From positions 186,001-250,000 of the forward strand of contig NZ_SMRP01000004.1 in NCBI RefSeq assembly GCF_004353915.1: DNA of 64,000 nt. Direction: 5' to 3'. The notes beneath the pieces are model-generated. The model saw only the letters and a program-made list of their open reading frames with translations. It did no database searches and was not told the DNA's origin. The position numbers were made by a program, and so were the translations under genes. Below, piece by piece: positions 29,203-37,812 of this stretch (position 1 is the first letter of the stretch; every line of letters starts with the position of its first letter). This DNA comes from Paraburkholderia silviterrae (lineage in GTDB: Bacteria > Pseudomonadota > Gammaproteobacteria > Burkholderiales > Burkholderiaceae).

Positions 29203-30885
29203 TTATTGCGCCGGCCGCGGCTCCTGCTGCGCCCGCGACGCCCGATGTTCGACGGCGAGCTTTCGCAGGTCGGCGCTCACATCATCGAGCACCGGTTCCC
29301 ACTCCCGGAAGCGCTTCTGCCGATACAGCGTCGTGTGCGGATACCAGGGGCTGTCGCGCCGCTCCAGCTCCCAGACCCAATGCGGATTCACGTCCAGCAG
29401 CACCCACGTGCGCTGGCCGAGCGCACTCGCCAGATGCGCGCTCGACGTGCAGACCGAGATCACAAGATCGAGCGCGTCGACGAACGCGGCGGTGTCGTCG
29501 AAGGTGTGCCACTCGGAGCTGAAGTCCGCGATCTCGAAGCCCGTCGCGCGCGCGGCCTCGATGTCGGCCTGCGCACCCGGTTGCAGCGAATAGAACGCCG
29601 CGTCGGCGATGCCCGCGAAGTGCGCCGCGAAGCGCTCGAGCCCGACGCGCCGGAACGGATTGCGCTTGTGTGTGAGGCTGCCCGTCCAGGCAAGCCCGAC
29701 CTTCAGGCGCCGCTCTCCCGCGAGCCGTTCGCGCCAGCGTGCCGCCGCCGCGGGCTCCGGCGCGAGATAGCGCGCCGGGCCGGGAATCGTGTCCTCGCGC
29801 GTGCCAAAAATCAGCGGCAGGCTCAGCAGCGACACTTCGCAGTCGTAAGGCGGCAATGCCTCGACGCCACCGCCGGCGCAGTACAAATCGCAATGACTGC
29901 CGAGGCTGCGCGAGAGCAGCGCGCCCATTTGCGGGAACGAATTCCAGACGAGCTTGCCGCCTTCGCGATGCACGCGCTCGGCGAGCATGGGAATGTAGCG
30001 GCAGAACTGCAGCAGGTCGCCCTTGCCTTGCTCGCCCCACACGAGCAACGTGCGGCCAGCCAGCGGCTCACCTCGCCATTCGGGTTTGGGGAAGGCCGGG
30101 CGGCCCGCGGCCAGCTCGCTCGCCCCCTGCCAGCGCGCCTCGTGTCCGGGCCAGCCTTCGGCGAAGTTGCCGCGCATGAGCTGGATCATCGACAGGTTCA
30201 AGCGTGTCGATGCGTCGTTCGGCGCATACTGGCATGCGCTGCGTGCGGCCCGCTCGGCTTCGTCCCATTGCTGGGCTTCCCTGCACGCCATCGCGTAGTT
30301 GTTCGCGGCCAGCGCGCTATGCGCAGCAAGTGCGAGCGCGCGGCGACTCGCCTCGAGCGGGCGCGTCACGTCGGTGTCGGTGGGCAGCACCCGGCCGAGG
30401 TTGATCCAGGCGTTGGCGTTGTTGGGCTCCATTGCGACAGTCTCGTCGAGCAGCGCGAGGACTTCACTGCTATCGGATTTGATCTGTATCAATGCGCCGG
30501 CAAGATTGTTACGCAGATTTGGAAACGTCCGCTCGATTGCGAGCGCGCGGCGGTAAGGTTCAATGGCGTCGGCGTGGCGATTGGCGAATTGGAGTGCGAG
30601 ACCCGCGGCGAACCATGCAGCGGCACGCTGCGGTTCGAGTCTCGCGATCGCGGCGCTCAGGCGTATGGCCTCGGTGGCCAGTGCAGGATCTTGAGCGCGT
30701 GCCGCAATGAGCATGAGCGCATCGTCGTGGAGGCCTCGCAGCGAGGCGCGTGCCTTGGCGAGCAGCGCGTGGGCCGTGGCGTCGCTTGTGCCAGTTATGC
30801 CGGTTGCGTCACTCGTTGCGGCGTCGACGAAATCGAGAAATAGCTCACGCGTACGCGCAAGCATGTCGGGAAGCGGAGTCTGCAT
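29203..30885 (-). CDS. TPR protein with glycosyltransferase family 9-like C-terminal domain
   Basis: A 560-residue protein. Residues about 50-260 contain TPR-like helices (AAAWFAAGLALQFANRHADAIEPYRRAL, as successive motifs). The C-terminal half resembles heptosyltransferase-type domains: LAGRTLLVWGEQGKGDLLQF, LKVGLAWTGSLTHK, and a late DLVISVCTSSAHLASALGQRTWVLL acceptor/NDP-sugar region. Such TPR-GT fusions are common in beta-proteobacteria and are suspected to glycosylate surface structures or proteins. The substrate is unknown. The ATG at 30885 is chosen at the first segment with family character. Upstream sequence to 31200 would overlap the regB start region antisense and is His/Gln-rich noise. 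Confidence 0.78.
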   Translation of the reverse strand: MQTPLPDMLARTRELFLDFVDAATSDATGITGTSDATAHALLAKARASLRGLHDDALMLIAARAQDPALATEAIRLSAAIARLEPQRAAAWFAAGLALQFANRHADAIEPYRRALAIERTFPNLRNNLAGALIQIKSDSSEVLALLDETVAMEPNNANAWINLGRVLPTDTDVTRPLEASRRALALAAHSALAANNYAMACREAQQWDEAERAARSACQYAPNDASTRLNLSMIQLMRGNFAEGWPGHEARWQGASELAAGRPAFPKPEWRGEPLAGRTLLVWGEQGKGDLLQFCRYIPMLAERVHREGGKLVWNSFPQMGALLSRSLGSHCDLYCAGGGVEALPPYDCEVSLLSLPLIFGTREDTIPGPARYLAPEPAAAARWRERLAGERRLKVGLAWTGSLTHKRNPFRRVGLERFAAHFAGIADAAFYSLQPGAQADIEAARATGFEIADFSSEWHTFDDTAAFVDALDLVISVCTSSAHLASALGQRTWVLLDVNPHWVWELERRDSPWYPHTTLYRQKRFREWEPVLDDVSADLRKLAVEHRASRAQQEPRPAQ

Positions 30886-30943
30886 CTTGTCTTCTACCTT
30901 GCCGGAAAACGCCGTTTCGAATGTAGCCAGCGGATGACTTAGA

Positions 30944-30962
30944 TTGAAGCAAACCTTTTCAA
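30944..30962 (+). promoter_or_regulatory. Dyad in the regB / glycosyltransferase divergent region
   Basis: TTGAA (30944-30948), nine bases, TTCAA (30958-30962) form an inverted repeat in the 117-base divergent spacer. The left arm could double as a -35 (TTGAAG). The matching -10 (ATGAAT after 17 bases) is poor. Confidence 0.3.
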
Positions 30963-31002
30963 GATAATGAATCAGACGAGTCCGAACAGGTAAACTGGCA
31001 CC

Positions 31003-32568
31003 ATGCATCGCATAACCGTCAGTGCTCGCGTCAATCTCAGCCATTTGTTCTGGCTGCGCAGTCTCGCCATCATTGGCCAGCTCTGCACGATCGCCTTCGT
31101 GCAATTCTTCTTCGGCGTGCAGTTGCCGCTGCCCGCCATGCTGTTCGTGATCGCCATGGAAGTGGCGTTCAACGGCGTCACCTGGCTGCGCGTCACGCAA
31201 GACCGTCCCGAGTCCAATCTCGAATTGTTCGGCCAGATCTGGGTCGACCTCGGCGCGCTCTCCGCGCTGCTGTTCCTCTCGGGCGGCACGACCAATCCGT
31301 TCGTCTCGCTTTATCTGCCGTCGCTCGCCATCGCGGCCGCCGTGCTGCCGTGGTATCTCACCGCGTGGCTCGCGTGCTTTGCCGTGGCTTGTTACGTACT
31401 ACTCGGCTTCGACAACGTCCCGCTCAATCTCGACAATCCCGCGAATCTCTTCGACTACTACCGTGCGGGCATGTGGGTGAACTTCATGGTGAGCGTGGCG
31501 CTCATCGTGTGGTTCGTCGCGCGCATGTCGCGAGCGCTGCGCCAGCGCGAAGCCGCGCTCGCCGACGCACAGCAGCGCCTCTTGCGCGATGAGCGCGCGG
31601 TCGCGCTTGGGGTGCAGGCGGCCACCGTCGCGCATGAGATCGGCACCCCGCTCTCGAGCATCGCGATGCTCACCGAGGAGTTGCGCGACATCGCGCGTAC
31701 CGACAAAGGTCTCGCGCCGTATGGCGCCGACCTCGAACTGCTCGACCAGCAGATCACGCTGTGCACGTCGGCGCTCGCGCGGCTGCGCAGCCGGGCGTCG
31801 TCCACGGGCAGCCGCCAGGCCGTGAGCGAATGGCTCGGGCCATTCGTCGAACAATGGCGCCTGCGCCATCCGCATGTGAAGTTCGAACTGCCTGGCAATG
31901 CGCCTTCTGACCTGTACATCGAGGATACCGTTGCTGTCGGCCAGATCCTCACGATCCTGCTCGACAACGCAGCGCGCGCGAGCCGCGATTTCGTGACGCT
32001 GCGTGCGTACCCCGCGTCGCGGGCGGGCTTTATGGATTTCGAAGTGTGCGACGCGGGGCCGGGCATCCCGGTGGCGCTACGCGCGTCGCTTGGCGCGGCG
32101 CCCGTGGAAAGCACGCAGGGCGGTCACGGCGTGGGGCTGTATCTCGCGTTTTCGTCTGCGGCGCGGCTGGGCGGTTCGATCGATCTCGCCGATGTATCGG
32201 CGGGCGCCGTTGCGTCGGGCGCTGCTGCGTCTGGGGCAGCGGCAGTGAGCGCCAGTGCGCCGGGAGCCGCTGCGCCGGGCGCTGCTGCCGGGGACGGCGC
32301 AACGCCGGGTGGCGCCGCGGCGTCTGGCACTGGAGCGTCTCACGCAAGTACGCGGGAGCCACCGGTCACGGGCGCTGCAAACGGCGGCGCCCGCGCACGC
32401 AAGTCGCGCGGCACGCGTGCGGTCCTGCACGTGCCGGTGAAGACGGAGGCGCGGGGGGACGCGGTGAACCCGGCGGCTCAGTCGAGCGAGGCGGCGCGCG
32501 GCGGCACCGCGGCCCAGAGTTCGGAAATTGGACGAGGCGAAGGACCAGGCCGGCCCGACGCCGGCTGA
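31003..32568 (+). CDS. regB: RegB/PrrB-type redox sensor histidine kinase
   Basis: RegB kinases sense quinone and redox state and control respiration- and energy-related genes through RegA. The 521-residue protein has six hydrophobic segments (about 15-175). The quinone-site motif GGTTNPF is at residues 94-100, and the H-box ATVAHEIGTPLSSI has His211. Cys254 (ITLCTSALARL) sits at the position of the redox-active cysteine of RegB. The ATPase domain has an N-box at Asn322, DAGPGIP and GGHGVGLYLA. Unusually, residues about 398-466 are an Ala/Gly/Ser-rich insertion that separates the G-boxes from the closing strand TRAVLHVPVK. regA starts 17 bases after the stop. Confidence 0.85.
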   Translation: MHRITVSARVNLSHLFWLRSLAIIGQLCTIAFVQFFFGVQLPLPAMLFVIAMEVAFNGVTWLRVTQDRPESNLELFGQIWVDLGALSALLFLSGGTTNPFVSLYLPSLAIAAAVLPWYLTAWLACFAVACYVLLGFDNVPLNLDNPANLFDYYRAGMWVNFMVSVALIVWFVARMSRALRQREAALADAQQRLLRDERAVALGVQAATVAHEIGTPLSSIAMLTEELRDIARTDKGLAPYGADLELLDQQITLCTSALARLRSRASSTGSRQAVSEWLGPFVEQWRLRHPHVKFELPGNAPSDLYIEDTVAVGQILTILLDNAARASRDFVTLRAYPASRAGFMDFEVCDAGPGIPVALRASLGAAPVESTQGGHGVGLYLAFSSAARLGGSIDLADVSAGAVASGAAASGAAAVSASAPGAAAPGAAAGDGATPGGAAASGTGASHASTREPPVTGAANGGARARKSRGTRAVLHVPVKTEARGDAVNPAAQSSEAARGGTAAQSSEIGRGEGPGRPDAG

Positions 32569-32585
32569 CAACACGGAGAAGCAGT

Positions 32586-33128
32586 ATGAGCGATATGAAT
32601 TTCCTGGTGATCGACGACGACGAAGTGTTTTCCGACATCCTCACGCGCGGCCTTACACGACGCGGCTACCAGGTGCAGCAGGCGCACAACGCCGAAGAAG
32701 CGATCCGTTTCGCGAATCAGCAGAAGTTCTCGCAGGTTACCGTCGACTTGCATCTCGGCAATGACTCGGGTCTCTCGCTGATCGCGCCGTTGCGCAGCCT
32801 GCAGCCCGACGCGCGCATGCTCGTGCTCACGGGCTATGCGAGCATCGCCACGGCGGTGCAGGCCGTGAAGGATGGCGCGGACAACTATCTCGCCAAGCCG
32901 GCGAACGTGGAAATGATTCTCACCGCGCTGCAGGGCGATGCGAGCGCGTTGCAGGCCGAGGCGGCCATCGAGCATCCCGCGCCGCTTTCGGTTGCGCGCC
33001 TCGAGTGGGAGCATATTCAGCGCGTGCTGGCCGAGCACGGCGGCAACATCTCGGCCACGGCGCGCGCGCTCAACATGCATCGGCGCACGCTGCAGCGCAA
33101 GCTCGCCAAGCGGCCGGTGCGCCAGTAA
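32586..33128 (+). CDS. regA: RegA/PrrA/ActR-type response regulator
   Basis: This 180-residue regulator has a receiver domain with the acidic pocket VIDDDEVF, phospho-acceptor Asp54 (VDLHLGNDSG) and Lys near 104 (YLAKPANVEM). A short linker leads to a Fis-like HTH (about 143-175, GGNISATARALNMHRRTLQ), which is strongly conserved in the RegA family. RegA proteins bind DNA on phosphorylation by RegB and co-ordinate redox-responsive genes. The ATG at 32586 has CGGAG 8 bases upstream and follows regB by 17 bases. A longer in-frame frame upstream overlaps the regB tail and is not coding. Confidence 0.9.
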   Translation: MSDMNFLVIDDDEVFSDILTRGLTRRGYQVQQAHNAEEAIRFANQQKFSQVTVDLHLGNDSGLSLIAPLRSLQPDARMLVLTGYASIATAVQAVKDGADNYLAKPANVEMILTALQGDASALQAEAAIEHPAPLSVARLEWEHIQRVLAEHGGNISATARALNMHRRTLQRKLAKRPVRQ

Positions 33129-33186
33129 GCGCGTCAAAACGCACTAAGCGCACTACGTGCACTTAGTGCACAAGCAGCGCGCAAAA

Positions 33187-33222
33187 GAAAAGGGGCTCCG
33201 CATGGCGCGGAGCCCCTTTTCG
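33187..33222. terminator. Bidirectional terminator between regA and hslU
   Basis: An 11-base perfect stem (AGGGGCTCCGC / GCGGAGCCCCT) with a 5-base loop is flanked by A-rich sequence on the left and T-rich sequence on the right. It can serve regA (plus) and hslU (minus), which converge here. Confidence 0.88.
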
Positions 33223-33280
33223 TTCCAGCCTGCGCGCGGCAGGCTTCAGTTCGCACGCCTGGCGCGGCAAGCGCGCAGCG

Positions 33281-34630
33281 TTACAGCACGTAGCGCGACA
33301 GGTCCTCGTCCTGAGCGACCTCTCCGAGCGCCTTGTCGACATAGGCGGCGTCGATGGTCACGCTCTGGCCGGCATGATTGCCGGCGGCGAACGAAACGTC
33401 TTCCAGCAGCTTTTCGATGACCGTATAGAGACGGCGCGCGCCGATGTTCTCGGTCTTCTCGTTCACGGAGAAGGCAATTTCCGCGAGCCGGCGAATGCCG
33501 TCCTCGGCGAAATCGAGCTGCACGTCTTCCGTGGCGAGCAGCGCCTGGTACTGCTTGACGAGGCTCGCATCGGTGGCGACCAGAATCGCTTCGAAGTCCT
33601 TGACGGAGAGCGAATCGAGTTCCACGCGGATCGGAAAGCGCCCCTGCAGCTCGGGGATCAGATCGCTCGGCTTCGAGAGATGGAACGCGCCGCTCGCGAT
33701 GAACAGGACATGATCGGTCTTCACCATTCCGTACTTCGTGTTGATGGTCGTGCCTTCCACGAGCGGCAGCAGATCGCGCTGCACGCCCTGGCGCGAGACT
33801 TCGCCGCCGCCGCTGCCTTCGTTGTTGCGCGACGCGATCTTGTCGATTTCGTCGAGGAACACGATGCCGTTCTGCTCGACGTTCTGCACGGCCTTGGCCT
33901 TCACCTCTTCGTCGTTGAGCATCTTCGCCGCTTCTTCGTCGGTGAGGACCTTGAGGGCTTCCTTCACCTTGAGCTTGCGGCGCATCTTCTTGCCGCCGCC
34001 GAGATTGGCGAACATCGAGCGGATCTGCTCGGTCATGTCTTCCATGCCCGGCGGCCCCATGATGTCCATGCCCACTTGCGGCTGCTCGACGTCGAGCTCG
34101 ATTTCCTTGTCGTCGAGCTGGCCTTCGCGCAGGCGCTTGCGGAAGGTCTGACGCGTGGCGTTGTCGCCTTCGCTATGGCTCGATGCATCCGACGAACCGA
34201 AGCCCACCGGCCGCGCGGTTGGCAGCAGAATGTCGAGGATGCGGTCCTCGGCCTGATCGGTGGCCTTGCTGCGCACCTTGCGCATTTCCGATTCGCGCGT
34301 CTGCTTCACCGAGATTTCGATGAGGTCGCGCACGATGCTGTCCACGTCGCGGCCCACGTAGCCCACTTCGGTGAACTTGGTCGCTTCGATCTTGATGAAG
34401 GGCGCGTCCGCGAGCTTCGCGAGACGCCGTGCGATTTCGGTCTTGCCGACGCCCGTCGGCCCGATCATGAGGATGTTCTTCGGCGTGATTTCCTGGCGCA
34501 GCGGATCGGCCACCTGCTGGCGGCGCCAGCGGTTGCGCAGTGCGACGGCCACGGCCTTCTTCGCGTTGGCCTGGCCGATGATGTGCTTGTCGAGTTCCGA
34601 GACGATCTCGGCGGGGGTCATGGTGCTCAT
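33281..34630 (-). CDS. hslU: HslU, ATPase/unfoldase subunit of the HslVU protease
   Basis: HslU (ClpY) is the AAA+ ring that unfolds substrates and feeds them to HslV. The 449-residue protein has Walker [14 protein letters not shown] near 60, the pore-loop-containing region [15 protein letters not shown], an I-domain (about 110-240), Walker [13 protein letters not shown], and the C-terminal ...EDLSRYVL that inserts into HslV. The ATG follows hslV by 49 bases. Both genes lie behind a heat-shock-like promoter. Confidence 0.97.
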   Translation of the reverse strand: MSTMTPAEIVSELDKHIIGQANAKKAVAVALRNRWRRQQVADPLRQEITPKNILMIGPTGVGKTEIARRLAKLADAPFIKIEATKFTEVGYVGRDVDSIVRDLIEISVKQTRESEMRKVRSKATDQAEDRILDILLPTARPVGFGSSDASSHSEGDNATRQTFRKRLREGQLDDKEIELDVEQPQVGMDIMGPPGMEDMTEQIRSMFANLGGGKKMRRKLKVKEALKVLTDEEAAKMLNDEEVKAKAVQNVEQNGIVFLDEIDKIASRNNEGSGGGEVSRQGVQRDLLPLVEGTTINTKYGMVKTDHVLFIASGAFHLSKPSDLIPELQGRFPIRVELDSLSVKDFEAILVATDASLVKQYQALLATEDVQLDFAEDGIRRLAEIAFSVNEKTENIGARRLYTVIEKLLEDVSFAAGNHAGQSVTIDAAYVDKALGEVAQDEDLSRYVL

Positions 34631-34679
34631 CCTGATTCCTTCTCGTCTGTACGCGCGTTGTTCGATGTCGCGCGGCGGG

Positions 34680-35216
34680 TTACTCGATGGTTTCGATCAC
34701 GCGGTTGTGATTCGTATAGATGCACATGTCGCCCGCGATCTCGAGCGACTTCTCGACGATCTCGCGCGGCGAGAGCTCGGTGTTCTCGACGAGCGCGCGC
34801 GCCGCGGCCTGCGCATACGCGCCACCCGAGCCGATCGCGCAGATGCCGCCTTCGGGGTCGAGCACATCGCCGTTGCCGGTGATGACGAGCGTGGTTTGCT
34901 CGTCAGCGGCGATCAGCATGGCTTCGAGGCGGCGCAGCATGCGGTCGGTGCGCCAGTCTTTCGCGAGCTCGACGGCCGAGCGCGTGAGATTGCCCTGATG
35001 CTTTTCGAGCTTGGCTTCGAAGCGGTCGAGCAGCGAGAACGCATCGGCCGTGCCGCCGGCGAAGCCCACCATCACCTTGCCGCCGTAGATGCGCCGGACC
35101 TTCTTCGCGCCACCCTTCATGACGATGTTGCCGAGAGTGACCTGGCCGTCGCCGCCGAGCGCGACCTTGTCGCCGCGTCGCACGGAAACGATCGTCGTGC
35201 CGTGAAATTGCTCCAT
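34680..35216 (-). CDS. hslV: HslV, peptidase subunit of the HslVU protease
   Basis: HslV (ClpQ) is the proteasome-like threonine peptidase of HslVU. The 178-residue protein begins MEQFHG followed by [19 protein letters not shown], so the catalytic Thr is expected at residue 7 after removal of a six-residue propeptide, longer than the single Met removed in E. coli. [10 protein letters not shown] and [10 protein letters not shown] are family motifs. It is the first gene of hslV-hslU. Confidence 0.96.
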   Translation of the reverse strand: MEQFHGTTIVSVRRGDKVALGGDGQVTLGNIVMKGGAKKVRRIYGGKVMVGFAGGTADAFSLLDRFEAKLEKHQGNLTRSAVELAKDWRTDRMLRRLEAMLIAADEQTTLVITGNGDVLDPEGGICAIGSGGAYAQAAARALVENTELSPREIVEKSLEIAGDMCIYTNHNRVIETIE

Positions 35217-35344
35217 GTGCGTTCCTTTTTACCGTTGATGCCAGGCAGAGGCTGGAACGACGCGGTCTGTGCAGCCGCGCCGCGTTGTCGGATTCGGTAC
35301 GTGCCGCTCCCGGCGCGGGGCGCGCGAGCGGGCGTGTCGGTAGA

Positions 35345-35372
35345 AGTTTAGGGCGGCAGCGGGCAGTTCAAG
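35345..35372 (-). promoter_or_regulatory. Sigma-32 (heat-shock) type promoter for hslVU
   Basis: On the minus strand, CTTGAA (35367-35372) and CCCTAAACT (35345-35353) are separated by 13 bases. This matches the sigma-32 pattern CTTGAAA-N13-CCCCATnT well in spacing and in the -35, and partly in the -10. hslVU is a classic heat-shock operon. Confidence 0.65.
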
Positions 35373-35533
35373 GGCTCGCGGCGCAGATTTCGGGATAAGC
35401 GTGGGCGAGCGGGCCGGCGGGGGCGCGGGCCTTGTGCCGTCGGTGCAGGTTTGCGCGGGATGCCGCCGGCCGTGCGGGATGCAGCCAGCTCTGCGGGAGC
35501 GCCGGGCACGAACGCACGCGCATCAATAAGCGC

Positions 35534-35565
35534 AAACAAAAAAGCGCACGGGACTCCGTGCGCTT
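35534..35565 (-). terminator. Intrinsic terminator of dksA
   Basis: A 10-base stem (AAGCGCACGG / CCGTGCGCTT) with a 4-base loop. On the minus strand it runs into TTTTTTGTTT. It lies 56 bases after the dksA stop. Confidence 0.85.
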
Positions 35566-35620
35566 CAACAAGGAAGGCAGAAAGATCCGGCACGCGCCGC
35601 GCGGCGGCGCCGGCAGCCAA

Positions 35621-36040
35621 TCAGTCGCCGAACAGCTTCTGGCGCAGCTCGCGGCGCTCTTGCGCCTCGAGCGAGAGCGTGGCGGTCGGGCGTGCGAGCA
35701 GACGCGGAATGCCGATCGGCTCACCGGTTTCCTCGCACCAGCCGTAGTCGCCGGCGTCGATGCGCGCGAGCGATTGCTGCACCTTCTTCAGCAGCTTGCG
35801 CTCGCGGTCGCGCGTGCGCAGCTCGAGCGCATGCTCTTCTTCGATCGTCGCGCGGTCGGCCGGATCCGGCACGATGACCGTTTCGCGCAGATTCTCGGTG
35901 GTCTGGCCCGCATTGCGGAGAATTTCCGCCTGCAGCTGTTCGAGCCGGTTTTTGAAGAAGGCGAGCTGATCCTCGTTCATGTAATCCTTGTCGCTCATCT
36001 TCAGGATTTCGGCTTCGGTCAAGAGTCGTTTCGTCGTCAT
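35621..36040 (-). CDS. dksA: RNA polymerase-binding transcription factor DksA (degenerate zinc finger)
   Basis: DksA binds in the RNA polymerase secondary channel and works with ppGpp in the stringent response. The 139-residue protein has the coiled-coil with two tip aspartates (Asp59 and Asp62 in PDPADRAT) and the C-terminal globular domain. Of the four zinc-finger cysteines, only Cys102 remains. The others are Thr105, Ser123 and Ala126 at the exact CX2CX17CX2C spacing. This is the cysteine-poor type, known to fold without zinc in P. aeruginosa DksA2. The ATG at 36040 (M-T-T-K-R-L-L) is chosen over GTG 36121, which would add 27 residues unlike the family. It has its own terminator. Confidence 0.93.
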   Translation of the reverse strand: MTTKRLLTEAEILKMSDKDYMNEDQLAFFKNRLEQLQAEILRNAGQTTENLRETVIVPDPADRATIEEEHALELRTRDRERKLLKKVQQSLARIDAGDYGWCEETGEPIGIPRLLARPTATLSLEAQERRELRQKLFGD

Positions 36041-36650
36041 CTGGCTTGCTTCTTCAATGAGTGAGGCAAAACTGGCATATCTCGCCTGCACTTTTGTGTT
36101 GCCCGCAGTGGCCTCTCCCACTTTACCGCGCGCTTTATCGCGCCAAGGTGCGCGTCGGCGGGCACGAACGTTGAGCTGTCGTGACGCCTAAGCGCCGCTG
36201 CGGGGCCGAACTCCTCTGGAAACCGCTATTCAGATGCTCATGAGGCATATTTCGTACCGGCTGCGCGCTGCGACGCGATGCGCGGCCGGGGAGGCGATAT
36301 TCCTGCCGAAATCCGCATAAGTGGAAATTCCGGGGCGCCTCTCTTTCCAGTGGGGCCGTATTGTAACCGAACCGCAAACTCGCGCCGCAAGTGGGAAATC
36401 CCTCAATTGGCGGCTTCCGTCAACGGTCGATATCCAGAAAATATAACGCGCCCATCGTGAAAAAGCGATGGTCGGGTACGTTATTTGACATGTGTAGCGG
36501 AGAAACGCAATTTTGCACGGGCACCCCAAGGGGCGTAGTGGCGTGTTTCGCTCACCAGCGGGGCGCCAAACGGCGCCGTGCGAAACGACAACGCCCGGCT
36601 GTGGGCCGGGCGTTGCGGGACAACATGGTGCGGCGCGGCAGCGCCCGCCG
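36041..36650. other. 610-base gene-free region between the COG0523 gene and dksA
   Basis: Parts of this stretch are more AT-rich than the neighbours. It contains a hairpin CCATCG/CGATGG around 36455-36475, a TTGACA at 36485-36490, a nested dyad (GTTTCG ... GGCGCC AAAC GGCGCC ... CGAAAC, 36545-36586) and a strong hairpin at 36589-36615. A 99-codon minus-strand frame (36230-36529) has no coding character. The dksA promoter must be here, and I could not place it confidently. Confidence 0.6.
36589..36615 (-). terminator. Hairpin after the COG0523 gene
   Basis: An 11-base perfect stem (CAACGCCCGGC / GCCGGGCGTTG) with a 5-base loop, 36 bases past the stop of the minus-strand gene. Only TCGTTTCG follows on that strand, so termination may be partial. 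Confidence 0.55.
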
Positions 36651-37745
36651 TCAGGCGAGGCAGGCGTCGAGGCCGTCGGTGATGAGGTCCTGCGGCAGCT
36701 CGATGCCGATGAACACCATCTTGCTGCCCTTCTTCTCGATGGGCAGCCACTTGGCGGCGAGGTCGCTGCCCATCATCTGGTGCACGCCCTGGAACACCAC
36801 CTTGCGGTCCACGCCCTTCATATAGAGCACGCCCTTGTAGCGCAGGAGGCGCTCGCCGTAGATCTGCAGGATGCCGCCGAGGAAGTCCTCCAGGCGGTTC
36901 GGATCGAACGCGCGGTCGCTGCGGTACACGAACGACTTGATCTTGTCGTCGTGATGCGCGTGATGATGGTGGTGGCCGTGATCGTGGCCTTCGTGGTTGC
37001 ACTTGCCGTGATCGTGGTCGCAGTCGCCGTGATCGTGATCGTGCGCGTGATCATGGTCATGACTGTCGTGCGCGTGAGCATGAGCGTGATCGTCTTCGGC
37101 GAGGAAGTCGGGGTCGATCTCGAGCTTGGCGTTCAGGTTGAAGCCGCGCAGGTCGAACACTTCCTTGATGTCCGCCTCGCCGAAATTCACCTGGCGGATT
37201 TGCGCCCGCGGGTTCATGTGCACGAGGCGATGGCGCAGGTCGTCGAGTTCGTTCTCGTCGACGAGATCGGCCTTCGTGATGAACAGGCGGTCGGCGAAAC
37301 CGACCTGGCGCTGCACCACTTCGTGCTCGTCGAGCTGGTGGTTGCCGTGCTTGGCGTCCACGAGCGTGATGATGGCGTCGAGCAGGAATTCGTCGGCGAT
37401 CTCGTTATCCATGAAGAACGTCTGCGCGACCGGGCCCGGATTCGCGAGGCCGGTGGTCTCGATCACCACGCGGTCGAAATCGAGCTTGCCGTCGCGCTTT
37501 TGCTGGGCGAGGTCGCCGAGCACGCGCGCGAGGTCGCCGCGGATCGTGCAGCAGATGCAGCCATTGCTCATCTGGATGATCTGCTCCTGGCTGTCCTGCA
37601 CGAGGATTTCGTTGTCGATGTTCTCTTCGCCGAATTCGTTCTCGATCACGGCGATCTTCATGCCGTGCGGTTCGTTCAGGATGCGCTTGAGCAAGGTGGT
37701 TTTGCCGCTGCCGAGAAAGCCGGTGAGGATGGTAACGGGAATCAT
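36651..37745 (-). CDS. COG0523 (CobW/ZigA-like) G3E GTPase with a His-rich metal-binding stretch
   Basis: These GTPases are metallochaperones, often for zinc. The 364-residue protein has Walker A GFLGSGKTT (residues 9-17), the signature metal site CICC (Cys63, Cys65, Cys66), a Walker B-like RVVIETTGLANP, and the guanine-specificity motif TKAD (157-160). A run from about 220 to 265 in which more than half the residues are His is interleaved with Asp, and the CobW C-terminal domain follows. The His run strongly suggests Zn, Ni or Co binding. The ATG is 1 base inside the listed 3' edge. A Zur-like dyad lies 55 bases upstream. dksA of the zinc-independent type is downstream on the same strand. 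Confidence 0.9.
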   Translation of the reverse strand: MIPVTILTGFLGSGKTTLLKRILNEPHGMKIAVIENEFGEENIDNEILVQDSQEQIIQMSNGCICCTIRGDLARVLGDLAQQKRDGKLDFDRVVIETTGLANPGPVAQTFFMDNEIADEFLLDAIITLVDAKHGNHQLDEHEVVQRQVGFADRLFITKADLVDENELDDLRHRLVHMNPRAQIRQVNFGEADIKEVFDLRGFNLNAKLEIDPDFLAEDDHAHAHAHDSHDHDHAHDHDHGDCDHDHGKCNHEGHDHGHHHHHAHHDDKIKSFVYRSDRAFDPNRLEDFLGGILQIYGERLLRYKGVLYMKGVDRKVVFQGVHQMMGSDLAAKWLPIEKKGSKMVFIGIELPQDLITDGLDACLA

Positions 37746-37799
37746 GCTGTGTGCCTTGAGTGCCTCGAATCGGGGTGGGATACGGCGCGGGAGCCGAAC

Positions 37800-37812
37800 G
37801 TTACAACATAAC
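37800..37812 (-). promoter_or_regulatory. Zur-like dyad upstream of the COG0523 gene
   Basis: On the minus strand GTTATGTTGTAAC gives GTTA-N5-TAAC symmetry, resembling the core of Zur/Fur-family operators (GTTATA-type half sites). It lies 55-67 bases before the ATG, where an operator would overlap the promoter. Confidence 0.45.

Larger units (their letters stand above)
35217..35620. other. Region between dksA and hslV
   Basis: 404 bases without a gene. It holds the dksA terminator (35534-35565), the sigma-32-like hslV promoter (35345-35372) and a leader of about 120 bases. Nothing else is evident. Confidence 0.7.

Noticed and set aside
36230..36529. 99-codon minus-strand frame upstream of dksA
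   Set aside because: No ribosome-binding site, mixed codon use and no recognisable domain.
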